64,000 nucleotides of DNA from Niebla homalea (lineage: Eukaryota; Ascomycota; Lecanoromycetes; Lecanorales; Ramalinaceae): contig JAHGAU010000019.1 of NCBI GenBank assembly GCA_019925105.1, positions 434,001 through 498,000 of the forward strand, written 5' to 3'. The notes under the pieces are model-generated. The model had not been told where the DNA came from. It made no database searches and worked only from the letters and a program-made list of their open reading frames with translations. Shown in pieces: positions 1 through 12,634 of the stretch (position 1 is the stretch's first letter; each line of letters starts with the position of its first letter). The translations under genes were made by a program, and so were the position numbers.

Positions 1-660
1 ATTACGGTACGTAAACTATAAAGCGGGAATATCCTCCTCGATATAACCTTATTAAAGGCGAGGAAGGGGCTAGAGAAGTTAAAGGGATAAGCCGGTAAAA
101 AGGGGTATAAAACGGCAAAGGTATTAAGGTAATCCTTTATTATTACGGTAAACAGGATATACTTAATAAGGTTTACAGGGGAAGAAAAGGAAGCCACCCT
201 AAGGCGGATAGAAAAAAAGAATATAGTTTTCCACCCTGGGCTAAAGATCATCGATTATAGTTTCCCCGCTATAATAAAGAGGCTAAACGTTTTTAATTAT
301 ATAAAAAGATACTTTACGGTTATCCTAAGCGTAACGTTAATAAGGATATACGACGATATCCTTAATAAAAGGGTAATAAAGGGTAGGTCTTTTAAGTTAA
401 TAAAACCTTAAGACCGGACAATAGATATCTATTAATGCTTTAAATATTAAAAATACGGGCATATTATTACGAGGTACCTTAATAATATAAAGTACGCGGT
501 ATATATTAAAAGGCATAATACGTATGAATACGCTAACTTAATAGCAAAAAGCTTAATGAAAAACGCGCTGAAATACGCGGCGTACGGTAATAATAATTAC
601 TTAACGTAAAACTTACGGTATACGATAAAAGCGAAGGAGACTTAACGTAAGGAAATTAAA
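1..660 (+). pseudogene. LINE ORF1 relic, C-terminal gag-like part with three CCHC knuckles
   Basis: ORF1 of such LINEs encodes an RNA-binding, gag-like protein that packages the element RNA. Three zinc knuckles can be read once RIP changes are allowed for. Knuckle 1 (436-477) is C-X2-C-X4-H-X4-C, read as CFKY*KYGHIITRY, with Cys-to-Tyr changes and one stop. Knuckle 2 (493-531) is C-X2-C-X3-H-X4-C, with His kept. Knuckle 3 (574-621) is C-X2-C-X4-H-X6-C-like, with all Cys and the His now Tyr. TGT/TGC to TAT/TAC and CAC to TAC are exactly the expected RIP products. The start codon lies before the window. The frame is non-functional. Confidence 0.8.
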
Positions 661-779
661 ATAACGGTTAAGGTTTAACGTTATAATTTATATGAACTTA
701 AACCGATAAAACAATTAAAGACGGTCTTAAGATATAAACGGAGCCTACTAAACGGGGAAGGATAAAACGTAATAATTAA

Positions 780-3700
780 TAACGTAAAAAAGAAAAAGCT
801 TATAATAATATTAACTTTTAAGGCCGGCCGTTTAACCGGGATTATTATCGTAATAAAAAGATTAAGATAGATAATGCTTAATTTTAAGGAGAAACCGTTT
901 ATATAAATAGAAGTTAACGAAGAAAGCCCAACGGACGTTAATATTTAATATATTTACGCTTTTAAGGGTAATATAGTATAACGTATACGGGGAAGCAGTT
1001 AAAGTTATAATATTAATATTCGGATTTAAAAAGGTAAAGGATATCGATATTATAGTAATATAGGAGCCGTTATATAATCCGTATACTTACTTTTTAATTA
1101 ACCCGGGAAATAATTTCTATTTAATTTTTAAGGGTAATAAAATAACGCGGATATACTTCTTTATTAATAAAAAACTAAATATAAATAGCTAAAACGTTAT
1201 TTATTATGGAGGGAACCTATATATACTCCGGATTATATAAAAGAAGGATATTAAAAGTACCTTAAATATTTATAATATATATAATCCGTTATTGGTTAAT
1301 AAGAAGGGACCCTTTATAATTCCGTTACTTAAGGATATTATAGCCGTACCCGGTAAGTACCTCCTAATAAGGGACTTTAATCTTTATTACGTTTAATAGA
1401 ACGAGGATAGTCATACGATTAATTATATCGAATCTAAGGAACTATTAATAGTTATTATACGGTTTAATTTTATATTATTAATATTAAAAGGGGCTATTAT
1501 ATAAAAAAGCCGTAAACTTAGGACCACGATTGACTTAATATTCGGCTCGGAAGGTATTATTAACTTAATTATAATATATAGACTTTAAGAGGATTTAAAA
1601 TACGGTTCAGATTACGTCTTAATATAGATGACCTTAAATTAATTTATCGACGTAATTCCGCCCTTACCGTTTAAACGAGCATAAAAGATAATTAAGGAAG
1701 CCGAAGTATTAATAAAAACGGTAAAAATAATATCTTAATTAACGGAGCGTCCTTAACTCGATAATAAGGAATAGATTAACCGTTTTATAAAATAAATAAT
1801 AAAGGCTTTAAATAAAGTGGTTAACGTTATAGTTTTAATAATAAAGCCGTCTTAAAAAGTTAAAACCTATTAAAATGAAAAATATACGAAAGCAACTATA
1901 GAAATAAAAGCGCTTATAAAATAAACTATTAAATATAAAAACCGGGAAATACTTTAATAGTTAAAAGAAGCGTAAAAAGAAAAAAAAAGAATTATCTAAA
2001 AGGCTAAATAAATATACTTCCGGGCTATAGTATATAACTTGGCGGTTTCCTTTTATAATATTTAAAAGTTAATAAAATACGGTAAAGAATAGAGTAAAAA
2101 ACTTAAACTTATCCTTAAGTTTTTACCTTTAAAAAGACCAGATAGTATAATAATAAATACCTTTAATAACAAAATTAAGGCTCTTAAAGGGGCGTTCTTT
2201 CCCTTATTACCGGAAGTTAACCTAATAAATATTAATGGTACGGTATATTTTAAACTAGTAATAATAAGTAAGGTAATAACTTAAAAATAATAATTAAGGC
2301 GATTAATAAGTTAAAGAAGGATAAAGCCCCGGACTTAACGGTATATTAAATAAATTCCTATCTATAGTAATATTATTATTTAGAGAGATCTTTATTTATT
2401 TATTTTAAGTTTACTTTAATATAGGATATTACCCCCGTAAATTTAAGGAGGTTAAGACGATTATTTTTAAGAAACCGGTTAAGTTAAATTACTCGGAAGT
2501 AAAGTTATATAGACCTATAGTACTCCTCTATACGTTAAGGAAGGCTTTAAAAACGATAATTATAAAGATCTTAAGTAACTATATAAAAAAGTATAGGCTA
2601 TTTTCCGATTAATAAATAAGGGCAAAAAAAAAAACGGTTAACGGAGACGGTTCTTAAAGGCTTAATCGATAGCGTATATACGGTATAAGGTTATAAAAAG
2701 AAATATATCGCGAGTTTTTTTTCTTTAAATGTTATAAAGGCATTCGATAAAATAAACTATTAAAAATTACTATATAATTTACGGAAAAAGGGGTTTTATC
2801 TTTCCTTATAAATTAAATAGAAAATTTCCTAAGTAATTAAGCGACGTTAATTAATTTAAGATAAAAGATAAATACGATAAAACCCGCAATAATAGGGATT
2901 CCTTAAAGGTTACTTATTTCTTTAGTTTTATTCTTATTCTTTAACGGCTTACTTATTAAAGACTTAGCGAAGCTAAAATAGAAAATTTAAGTAAAGGACT
3001 TTATTAACGATATTTACCTTTTAGCTTATAGTACGTTTATTTATATGAATTATTTAAAGTTAAAATAGGCCTATAAAATCTATTTACGATAAGTAAAAAT
3101 ATATAAGGCCCAGTTTACCCTATATAAGTATAAGCTTATCTATATAATAAGGAGCCCGAAGCTATACGATATAATAGCTATAATAAACTTAAACAATATA
3201 ATAATAAAATTGGAAGCCAGTATTAAAATACTTAATTTATAAGTTAATAGGAAACTGGATTAAAAAGATTATATAAAAAAGGTCTAAAAGAAGATAATTT
3301 TATAAGAAAAAGGTTTTATTTGCTTTATGGCGTTAATATAAAGAATTACCTTATAGAAGGCTAGAACCGTTTATTAGGCGGTTGTAAAACTTATAATAAC
3401 GTACGTAGTAGTTATTTAATATATACCCAAAAGCATACCTAAATATAAAAAAAGCCCGTCCGGTAATTATAGAAGGTCTAAAACCGATACTTAAGAATAA
3501 TAAGTAAAATATATAAAGCGACTCCCGTCCCGGTATTGGAATCCGAGGTCTTTATATTATTAATAAAGCTAGCTTTAGATTAAATAGTCATTTAAATAAG
3601 GCTTAAAAAAGGTATGAACTTAATTACGTTAATAGGAAACGAACGTATTCATTAAAACTATAAGAGGCCTTAAATAAGAAAGCGTAAAGAAACAGTATTT

Positions 3701-4450
3701 ACCCCTTTTACGGAAGTTAAATTAAAGTAAGTTAAAAAAGAAATTAACTTAACTTACGTTTAAGAAGTTAACATAAGAGTATATAAATTCTTACTTAAAG
3801 CAAAAACGGCGGAAGAAAAAAAAGGCTATAAGGGTAAAGTTAATAACGATTACTTTATAGATTATAAAGAGGTAAATAAAGCGTTAACGTAAATATAAAG
3901 AATCGATTTTTTAAGGGCGATAATACCCGGCGCTGGATAACGACGAGGTTATTAATAAGTATCTCCGGTATTACGGGATTATAAGGAAAAACGATAATAT
4001 ATTAATAATTTAATTCCGGATAAATAAAAATAACTTAATTTACTTCCTTTTTATCGTATACGTTAATAGCCGGACTAATATTAATTACGAGTATAAGTAA
4101 CGAAAATAAAACGTTATATACGTATTAATCTCCTATTTATTATTTAAGGAGCTTAAACCGGGACTAATTAAAAGGGTAGGGATTAACGATTATCGTTAAA
4201 TGTTTATTAGTAAAAAGGATATTAAGGCGGCCGTTAAATTTATAATAACTACGGGCTTATTACTATAATTCGGCTTAACCAAGGAAATAAAGGAAATAAT
4301 TAAAGACTTAACTAAGAAACCTCGCCGCCGACTTAAGGGTAAAAAGTAATGGCGGGAAAACTGTATTTAATAAGGGGCTAAAAGGGCTATAAATACCGGG
4401 GCGGCGTAAAAAACGATACTATATCAGTTAATAAAGTCGTACGAATAAAG
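780..4450 (+). pseudogene. LINE ORF2 relic: APE endonuclease and reverse transcriptase
   Basis: ORF2 would nick the target and copy the element RNA at the nick. Endonuclease: a DIDIIVI*EPLYNPYTY-like motif (QE motif, Q now a stop) near 1040-1090, and the C-terminal SDH motif at 1607-1615, now SDY. Reverse transcriptase: YRPI at 2508-2519; motif A at 2728-2751 reads NVIKAFDKI (first Asp to Asn); the catalytic FVDD box at 3000-3011 reads FIND. Loss of catalytic aspartates plus dozens of stops makes it dead. The region after about 3400 should hold the C-terminal domain, but I cannot assign RNase H motifs with confidence. Confidence 0.8.
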
Positions 4451-4796
4451 TAGTAATAGTATACGTATCGGTAAAAATATTTAATAATATAATCGGAATT
4501 CTGAAATTTTAATATTAAATAAACCCGTAAGGTAACGGAAGAGTAATAGGTTTAAAAGCAACCCTTAAATGGATTCGGTCATAATATTATAGGTTTTCTT
4601 AAAAAAACGTATAAATAAATTCCTACTCTTTAAACGGCCATAAATGCTTTTAGCCCTTAAGACGTAAGTAGAGGCTGGGTAGACACCGGTTTTTATTCCT
4701 AACGTTATAGATGTCAGGTTTTTTGCGGTTATTAATAAGGCTAAATGGCCGAGTATTAGGGAACGCCGGAATTAACTTAACTAGATCCGTAGTATA

Positions 4797-4815
4797 AATC
4801 AATCAATCAATCAAT
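4797..4815 (+). repeat. AATC microsatellite tail of LINE copy A
   Basis: Tandem AATC units directly follow GTAGTATAA. The same tail ends the copy at 27231-32993 and, as GATT on this strand, begins the minus copies at 15048 and 46444. It therefore marks the LINE 3' end in place of poly-A. Confidence 0.9.
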
Positions 4816-4958
4816 ATTAGTTATAATAATTATAAGAGTCGTTATAATGCTTACGATAGCGGAGCGACAGCTTTTAAGGTATCTGAATTATATAACGTAA
4901 CTAAGGCTTGCTGAATTAATAAACGCAGTAGTGAGTATATAAGCCGGGCTTATAACCT
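4816..4958. other. Short unassigned stretch between LINE 3' end and TIR element
   Basis: This is not recognisably LINE. A + frame from about 4836 is open for some 24 codons, broken by one stop, then continues to the TIR element. Its wording (AFKVSELYNVTKA) loosely resembles the helix-turn-helix region of pogo/Tc1-type transposases, but that is too weak to call. It may be the target into which the neighbouring TIR element went. Confidence 0.3.
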
Positions 4959-5091
4959 ATTGAAATAGTAAAATGTAACTTGCTTAGTTAAGTAAGTACT
5001 ATGTAAGGTGCTGAGCGATATCTATCTATGAGAAGTCCAGGAAGTAGGCTAGCCCCCTTTTGGTAATAACCGAGGTCTCTGCCTTCTGCAC
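4959..5091 (+). repeat. Left terminal inverted repeat of the 1.4-kb element
   Basis: It pairs with 6235-6365. There is a 4-5-base insertion (duplicated AAGT) relative to the right arm, and several G-to-A differences in the first 20 bases consistent with RIP of the left arm. Confidence 0.85.
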
Positions 5092-6234
5092 TTCTAACAA
5101 AAAGTAATATAAGATTATAATTAATAAGAAGCTTACTTAACGTATATACCTATATAAGTCAATTTTAAGCCGGAACCGTTATTTAAGGGCTATTAAGTAA
5201 AACCGGAATTTAAATAGTAATATTAATTAGCCGTAAGTTTATTAATATATATTATACTTAATATATAACCGGATATAATTTATACGGTAATAATTATTAA
5301 CCGGTATTCCGTAAATCCGTTTTATTAATATTAACTATATATAAGGTAAATTATACGTTATTTACGGATTATTATATACTTCTAGTTAATATATAAGGGT
5401 AAGCTTAAGGCTCTTAATAAGTATGGTTAACTTTATTTATAAATTAACTTTAAGCTATTTTTTTTAACGTAAAGAATATATTAATTTATTAATTTTTAAA
5501 AAGGTAATTAACTATAACGTTATTTACTTATAAAGTTAAGTATATAGGATAAATATAAATTATTAAGGAAGTTATTTAATTAAAAGATTTATTAAAATAA
5601 ATATAACCCGATAAATTTAAATATATATATATTATTATGATTTATAATGATAATTAAAAGGTTATCGTATTAATTAAAAATTACATATATTACGTAAGGA
5701 TAAAATATATAAGAATCTAACTATATTAACTATAAAAATAACTTAAGGTTAATACTATTAATCTTAAGTATATTTATATTACGGAATAAGTTATTAATAA
5801 GTTAATAAAGGCCTTACCTATTAAAACCTTTATATAGTTTAAACGGGCTTTAAGCCTTAAGGAATTATTATATTAATAATTTAAGGACTATATACTTACC
5901 GACGGCGGACTTAATAATAAGCCGGGTAATAAAGCTTATTAAACTTAAGATATAAAGGAGCTACGTAATAAATATGGTAACGAATTACTTATATAAAAGG
6001 GTATAACGTTAAGGTTATAAAGGAGTTATTTAATAAGTAAGATTTATAAGCTATATATAAAGTTTAAAGGGGAATATTAAATATATAGGATCGTTACTTA
6101 AGAGATTACGTAACGCGGATCAGATTAAATAAGGCGGACGTGCCAAACCCAAGTAGGATAGCGGCATAAGTTTTGTATATAGTCTCACTTTATACATAGT
6201 AATAATCAAGCAACTTACATCTCTCAACTTCAAT

Positions 6235-6365
6235 AGTACAGAAGGCAAAGATTTCGGCTATTACCAAAAAGGGAACTAGCCTACTTCCTGGACTTCTCAT
6301 AGATAAATATCGCTCAGCACCTTACATAGTACTTAACTAAGCAAGTTACACCCTACCACTTCAAC
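6235..6365 (-). repeat. Right terminal inverted repeat of the 1.4-kb element
   Basis: Reverse complement of 4959-5091. Its outermost 20 bases keep G where the left arm has A, so this arm is the less mutated one. Confidence 0.85.
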
Positions 6366-8008
6366 AATTTTAGGTCTTCTTAAGGTTTATACGTTATTAT
6401 TACATTAATAATCCCCTCTGTATTAAATATTAGATTAATTATTATCTTAAATTTTTAGTTTTCTTATATTATAATACTTTAAGGTATTAATAATAAAAGA
6501 TTAAACGTTATAGCGGTTATTAATAGCTCCTTAACTTCGATATAATTAATTATACGGCCTTTTTCATTCTATATATTATAATAAAGATTAAAGTCTCTTA
6601 ATATAATATATTTATTAAGTAAAGATATAATATCTTTAAGTAATAGTATTATTAAAGGTTTTACTTTATTAATTAACGGCGGGTTATATATATTATAAAT
6701 ACTTAAGTCGCCCCCCGTATTTTTTTTATATAATCCGGAGTATATATAAGTTTTTACTATAATAAGTAACGTTTTAACTATTTATAAATAACCTTTTATT
6801 TATAAAGAACTATACTTAAATTATTTCGTTTCCTTTAAACGTTAAGTAAAATTTCATATCCGGGTTAATTAAAAAGCGTATATATAGGCTATATAATAGT
6901 TTTTATAATATTACCGTTTTTTCCTTCCTTAAATTTAAATATTAATAATATTATTTTAATTGCTTTATTTTATACGTTATATTATATTATTTATAAAAGT
7001 ATTAATATATTATATATTAACTTCCGCTAAGGCTTTCCCGTTAATTTTTATTTAGGCTATTAATCTTTTATCAAAGTTAAATATTGTTTATCCCGGCCTT
7101 TTTATAGGTAGTTATTATCGTCGTTTTAAAACGGCTAAACTTAAAGATTAATATCGTAATGAGCCTTTTCTTTTTTACGTTATCCGTTATTACTTTTTAT
7201 TTATTTTCATTTAATTAATTTTATGCCCGTTTTAAAATTATCCTTAATTAACTTATCGCCCTAACTTTATACGTATTATACCGTTAAACCTTAATAATTA
7301 TTTTAATTTCCTTATCTTTATTTTTCTGATCCTTATTAAGTATTTTGGGTCTTATACCGCGTATTTATTCTTTTTATACGCTATATATTTATATACGTTT
7401 ACTTATTAAATTTATACATTTATACGTATTATACTCTTTAATATATACCGCGTATTTTATACCGTTAAAGTATCTTATAATAATATATTTAAATTTTTAA
7501 TACTTAAAGTATTAATAAATATTTACCGCTTTATTTTACGGTTTAATTAGTTTAAGGGATTTACCTTACCCTTAATAATCCTTTTATTTAAGATATCATT
7601 ATACATCCTTATTAACGTTACGTTTAATATAACCGTAAAATACCTTTTTACCCATCCTGGGGTATCCCGGCCTTTTTATTACCGGGGGAAGTTTATAGTT
7701 AATAATCTTTAGTCCGGCGTAAAAGAGCGCGTTTTCCCTTTTTATAAAGTACGTTAAATATATTTTATCTATTATAACGGTAAATAATTATCTTAATATT
7801 TTCGCTATCTTAAATTCGCTTTTACCGGCTTACGTTTTTAACTTCTTTAAACCCTCCTTTATTTTTAAGGACGCCGTATTAAAAAAGATATCCCCGCTTT
7901 ATAGTTTACGTATAATAATAATCTATTTTATTAATAGCTCCTTTACCACTTTAAACGCCTTTATAAGTTATAAAAGGTTTACCGTCGTTATCGCCATCTT
8001 TTTAAGTA
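6366..8008 (-). mobile_element. RIP-degraded LINE fragment, copy B (minus strand)
   Basis: On the minus strand this covers the C-terminal part of ORF1 through most of the endonuclease region. It matches the reverse complement of 27231-32993 from about 28140 to 29770 there. The left edge is cut by the TIR element just before the SDH-motif region; the right edge runs into a TA-rich junction. No intact frame survives. Confidence 0.85.
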
Positions 8009-8039
8009 TAAATAATATATATATATATATAGTATATAA
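8009..8039. repeat. TA-rich microsatellite at a LINE/LINE junction
   Basis: A run of alternating TA sits between two minus-strand LINE pieces that are not contiguous in the element. It is therefore a junction or deletion scar rather than part of either copy. Confidence 0.5.
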
Positions 8040-11000
8040 TCTATATAGGAAGTTATTAATTATTAGATTATTTAACTTTTTCAAAAACGGGAATTCAAGG
8101 ATAAATTTAAATTTCTTACTTTACCTTTTATTATATTTTATTAACTTTTATACTTTATAAGGAGAAATAATTAAATTATAAATTATTAACCGGAAGTATA
8201 TTTATTTAATTTTTTTTAATAGTTTTCTTTTTCTTTTTTTAAAACTTTTTTTAACTATATAAATATTTTTATAATTATTATTATGTATTCTTCGTTTTAA
8301 TAAATTTTAACTTTTTAAAATGATTTCATTATTTAAACCGTTATATTAATTATTCTATTTAACGCTTTTATTATTTACTTTATAAAGAAATTAAATTAAT
8401 TTTTATTCTTTAATTAAGGAAATATTATTAATTAAATTATGATTTCTTCGGCCTTTATATATATTTTAATTTCCTTAACCGTTTTTACGCCCTTTTTATT
8501 AATATTAATAACGTTATATTTATTATTTAATTTAAAATTATTTATATTAATATATAGTTTAAGCCGTATTTTAAATCTTTTTAAGGCTTATATAATATTA
8601 TAACGTTAACGGTTCCCTCCGTATTAAACGTTAAATTAATCGTTATTTTAAATCCTTAGTTTTTCTACGTTATAATACCTTATAATATTAATAATAAAAA
8701 ATTAAATATTATAATAATTATTAATAACTTTTTTAATACCGTATAATTAACTATATAGTTTTCTTTATTCTATATATTATAATAAAGGTTAAAAATTTTT
8801 AATATAATATATTTATTAAGTATAAATATAATACCTTTATATAATGGTATTATAAAAGGTTTTATCTTATTAATTAGTAACGGCTTACATATATTATAAA
8901 TACATAAATCGTTTTCTATATTCTTTTCTTACGTAATCCGGAATATATATAGGTTTTAATTATAATAAATAACGTTTTAATTATTTATATTTAATTTCTT
9001 ATTTATAAAGAAATACGTTTTAATCGTTTTATTTCTTTTAAACGTTAAATAAAACCTTTTATCCGAGTTAATTAAAGAATATCTATACGGGCTATATAAT
9101 AATTTTTATATTATTAAGATAATAACGTCCTTTATTTTTTAAACTTAAATATTAATAATATTATCTTCATTATTTCTTTTTATATATTATATTATAATAT
9201 CCTTAAAATTATTAATATATAATATATTAACTTTTATTAAGGCTTTTTTATTGATTTTATTTAAATTATTAATCTTTTATTAAAATTAAACGTTATTTAT
9301 CCCGGTTTTTTTATAATTACCGTTATTACTTTAAAGCGGTCGGACTTAAGAATTAATATTACGATAAGCTTTCTTTTCTTTACGTTATTTATTACGGTTT
9401 TTTATTTATTTTTAGTTAATTAATTTTAAGCCCGTTATAAAACCGTTTTTAATTAATTTACCGGCTTAACTTTATATAAATTATATTGTTGAACTTTAAT
9501 AATTATCCTAATTTTTTTACGTTTAATTTTTTAAATTCTTATTAAGTATTTTAAGTCTTATACCGGATATTTATCCTTTTTATATATTATATATTTATTT
9601 ACGTTTTTAATGAAAACTTTATTTATTAAGCCTATATACTTATACGTATTATACCTTTTACTATATACCGTATATTTTATATTATTAAAGTATTTTATAA
9701 TAATATATTTATATCCTTAATATTTAAAGTATTAATAGATATTTACCGCCCTATTTTTCATAACCGGATTAATTTAAGGGACCTTTCTTAACAATCCTTT
9801 TATTTAAGATATTATTATATATCCGTATTAATATTACGTTTAATATAACCGTAACATACCTTTTTATTTATCTTAAATTATCCGGTTTTTTTATTATTAA
9901 GGGGATTTTATAATTAACGATTATTAATTTAATATAAAGGATTATATTCTCCTTCTTTATACGCTTTAAACTAAGTTCTTTTTTATTTTTATAAAACGTA
10001 TTAAATATATTTAATTTATTATAATAATAAATTATTATCTTAATATTTTTATTGTTTTAAATTTATTTTTGTTAATTTATATTTTTAAATTTTTTAAACC
10101 TTCTTTTATTTTTAAGGACGCCGTATTAAAGAAAAAACTTTTACTTTATAACTTATATATAACGATAATTTACTCCGTTCATAGTTTTCCCGTTATTTTA
10201 AACGTTTTTATAAACTATAAAAAGTTTATTTTTATAATAATATTCCTTTTTTCTTTAAGTAATAAACGGATTATAATTATTTTTATTTTCCTTAACGCCG
10301 TCATCTTTTTTTTAATCTATATTATTTCCTTTTTAATTATTATGTATCCCTTTTTAATAGTTTTTACCGTTTAGGTTTCTTTTATTTAAAAAGTTTTTAC
10401 CCTTACCTTTTTATTTTATATATTTACTTTTTAATCTTTATTTTCGCTTTTTATTAATATTTTTATTATTACTTCTTAAGTTCTTATTAATTATTTTAAT
10501 TCTCTTCACTTTAATTTTATTTTTTTTATAAAAATCCTTTATTCTCCGTAACTTTATTTATAGTATTAACTAAGTTTTTAACGTAATAACCGTTTATTCC
10601 GTTATAAATAATCCGTTTAAGGTCCTTATTAATTTTTTTTATTTTAACTTTTTTATACGTTTAATATATTATTTCTCTTATTTTTTATCCTTAATTATTT
10701 ATAAGCTTATTATTTTTACCGTTCCGGCCTTTATTTTTTTTGTTTTTAATGCCATTAATATCGCCTTTATTTTACGTATATTTATCGTTTTTTCTTTCCG
10801 TCGTTATTACCGCTATAATCTCTTTAACGTTCTTTTTACTTATTACTTTTTTACGTATTTTACGCGTTTCTTTACGTATATCTTATTAATTATAATTGTT
10901 TTATTTAATTTAACGATCGTTTATTACGTTATTATCGCCTTATTTATATAATTCTTAATTACTTTTATTAATATAAACTATTTATTTATATACTCCCTTA

Positions 11001-11113
11001 CTTTTAACTATTATATTACTTATATTTATCGTAATTAAGGTATTAACCTTATTATCGTTTAAGCTATATATATACGTATCGTTCTAAACCTCTAGGGTTC
11101 CTTTATTCGTTCT
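8040..11113 (-). mobile_element. RIP-degraded LINE, copy B2 (minus strand, complete 5' end)
   Basis: Reading the minus strand from 11113, it begins with the family's 5' end (a mutated ATGGCGACGAACAAAGGGACC...), passes through ORF1 and the endonuclease, and stops in the endonuclease-RT linker at about 8040. The 3' half with the RT is missing here. The open stretch on the + strand at 10069-10374 is antisense to the ORF1 3' region and recurs at the same place in other copies, so it is not a gene. Confidence 0.85.
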
Positions 11114-12634
11114 TAATTCTTCTTTTATTTAAGACTATAAAAGTACGTTATTAATCTTATAATTATTAAATAAGCTTCTTTTTATATTTAAAAGTACCTT
11201 TAAATACGTATTAGATAGTTACTACGTATATTATAGCCGGCTTTATTACTATTTAATAAACCGTTCTAGCCTTTTATAAGGTAACTTTTTACGTTAACAT
11301 TATAAGGTAAATAAGGCCCTTTTTTCATAATATTATTTTTTTCCGGACCTTTTTTATATAATCTTTTTAATTTAACTTTCCGTTAATTTAAATTAAAAAG
11401 CTTAATATTAACTTCCGGTTTTATTATAACTTTACTTAAATTTATTATAGTTCTTATATTATATAGCTTTAAGCTTTTAATTATATGAATAAATTAATAT
11501 TTATATAAGATAAATTAAAGGTTATACATTTTTATCTATTATAAATAAACCTTATAAGTTTATTTTCACTCCAAATAGTTTATATAAGTAAATATATTAT
11601 AAGTTAAATGGTAAATATTATTAATAAAGCCTTTTATTTAAACTTTTTGCTTTAATAGTTTATTAACTATTTAATTAACGGATTATTAAAAAAAAATAAG
11701 ATTAAAAAATTATATAATCTTTAAAATGCTCCGGTTATAACTGGCTTTATTAAGTTTATCTTTTAACTTAAGTTAATTAATATTATCCGGTTATTTAAGA
11801 AGCTTTTTATTCAATTTATAAGGAAAAATAATATCCTTTTATTCCGTAAATTATATGATAATCCTCAATAATTTACTTTATTAAAGGCTTTAACGACGTA
11901 TAAGGAAAGAAAACTTATTATCTAATTTCTCCCTATAACTTTATATTATATATACCTTATTAATTAAACTTTTTAAAGCCGTCTTTCTTAACTTTTTTTC
12001 TTTTTATATTTATTTATTAATTAAAAAAACATATATTCTTCCGCGTAATTATTGAGGACCTTTATAATTATTATTTTTAAAATTTTCCTTAACGTATAAA
12101 AAAGTATAATCGGCCTATAAGCTCTTATTTCTGAATAATTTAATTTAATTAATTTTCTTAAAATAATTATTTTAACCTTTTTAAACTTATAGGGATAATA
12201 ATTAACCTTAAAGTAAACTTAAAATAAATAAATAAAGATTTTCTTAAATAATTATATTATTATTATTAAGAGTTTATTCAGAATTCCGTTTAATTTAAAA
12301 GCTTTATCCTTTTTCGGTTTATTAATTACTTTAACTATTATTTCTGGGGTTACTTTTATATTAATAATTACCGGATCGGAATATATAACTCCTTTAATAT
12401 CCGTCAAATTTACGTTTAATAAAGCAGAAAAAAAAGCCCCCTTAAGAATTTCGATTTTACCGTTATAAATATTAATTATTATATTATCGGGCCTTTTAAG
12501 AAATAGAATATTAGGATAAATTTTAACCTTTTATTTTATTTTTTATTATATTTTATTTATTTTTATATTCTACGGAAGGAAAAGGTTAAATTATGAACCG
12601 TTAATTAAAAGTATATTTACTTAACGAAAAAAAA
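11114..12634 (-). mobile_element. RIP-degraded LINE fragment, copy M3 (RT region, minus strand)
   Basis: Reverse complement of the reverse-transcriptase region of the LINE (compare 2200-3480). It lacks the last 1.3 kb and the tail at its left end. It abuts the 5' end of the copy at 8040-11113 on the left and is interrupted at 12635 by the start of a plus-strand copy. Frames are destroyed. Confidence 0.85.

Larger units (their letters stand above)
1..4815 (+). mobile_element. RIP-degraded Tad1-like LINE, copy A (5' end beyond window)
   Basis: This is the largest 3'-complete part of the main LINE family before the first junction. It enters the window within ORF1 and runs through ORF1 zinc knuckles, ORF2 endonuclease and reverse transcriptase to a 3' end made of GTAGTATAAATC plus AATC repeats. 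The same order and near-identical wording recur at 27231-32993 and, reversed, at 6366-11113 and 37354-42021. All reading frames are broken by TAA/TAG stops of the kind RIP produces from CAA, CAG and TGG. The clade name is inferred from zinc-knuckle ORF1, APE endonuclease and RT in a RIP-competent fungal setting. I could not confidently see an RNase H domain. Confidence 0.9.
4959..6365. mobile_element. 1.4-kb element with long terminal inverted repeats
   Basis: About 130 bases at the left end (4959-5091) reappear reverse-complemented at the right end (6235-6365). Shared blocks include TGTAACTTGCTTAGTTAAGT, AAGGTGCTGAGCGATAT and GAGAAGTCCAGGAAGTAGGC. The termini read (A/G)TTGAA(A/G). The repeats keep CA and TG, whereas the 1.1-kb interior is heavily RIP-mutated with no readable transposase. 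A cut-and-paste DNA transposon or its non-autonomous derivative is the best fit. No clear target duplication was found, because left and right flanks are unrelated sequences. The right flank is a minus-strand LINE. Confidence 0.75.

Noticed and set aside
4816..4958. Pogo/Tc1-type helix-turn-helix transposase fragment
   Set aside because: Only a short partly open frame with loose resemblance; not enough to call.
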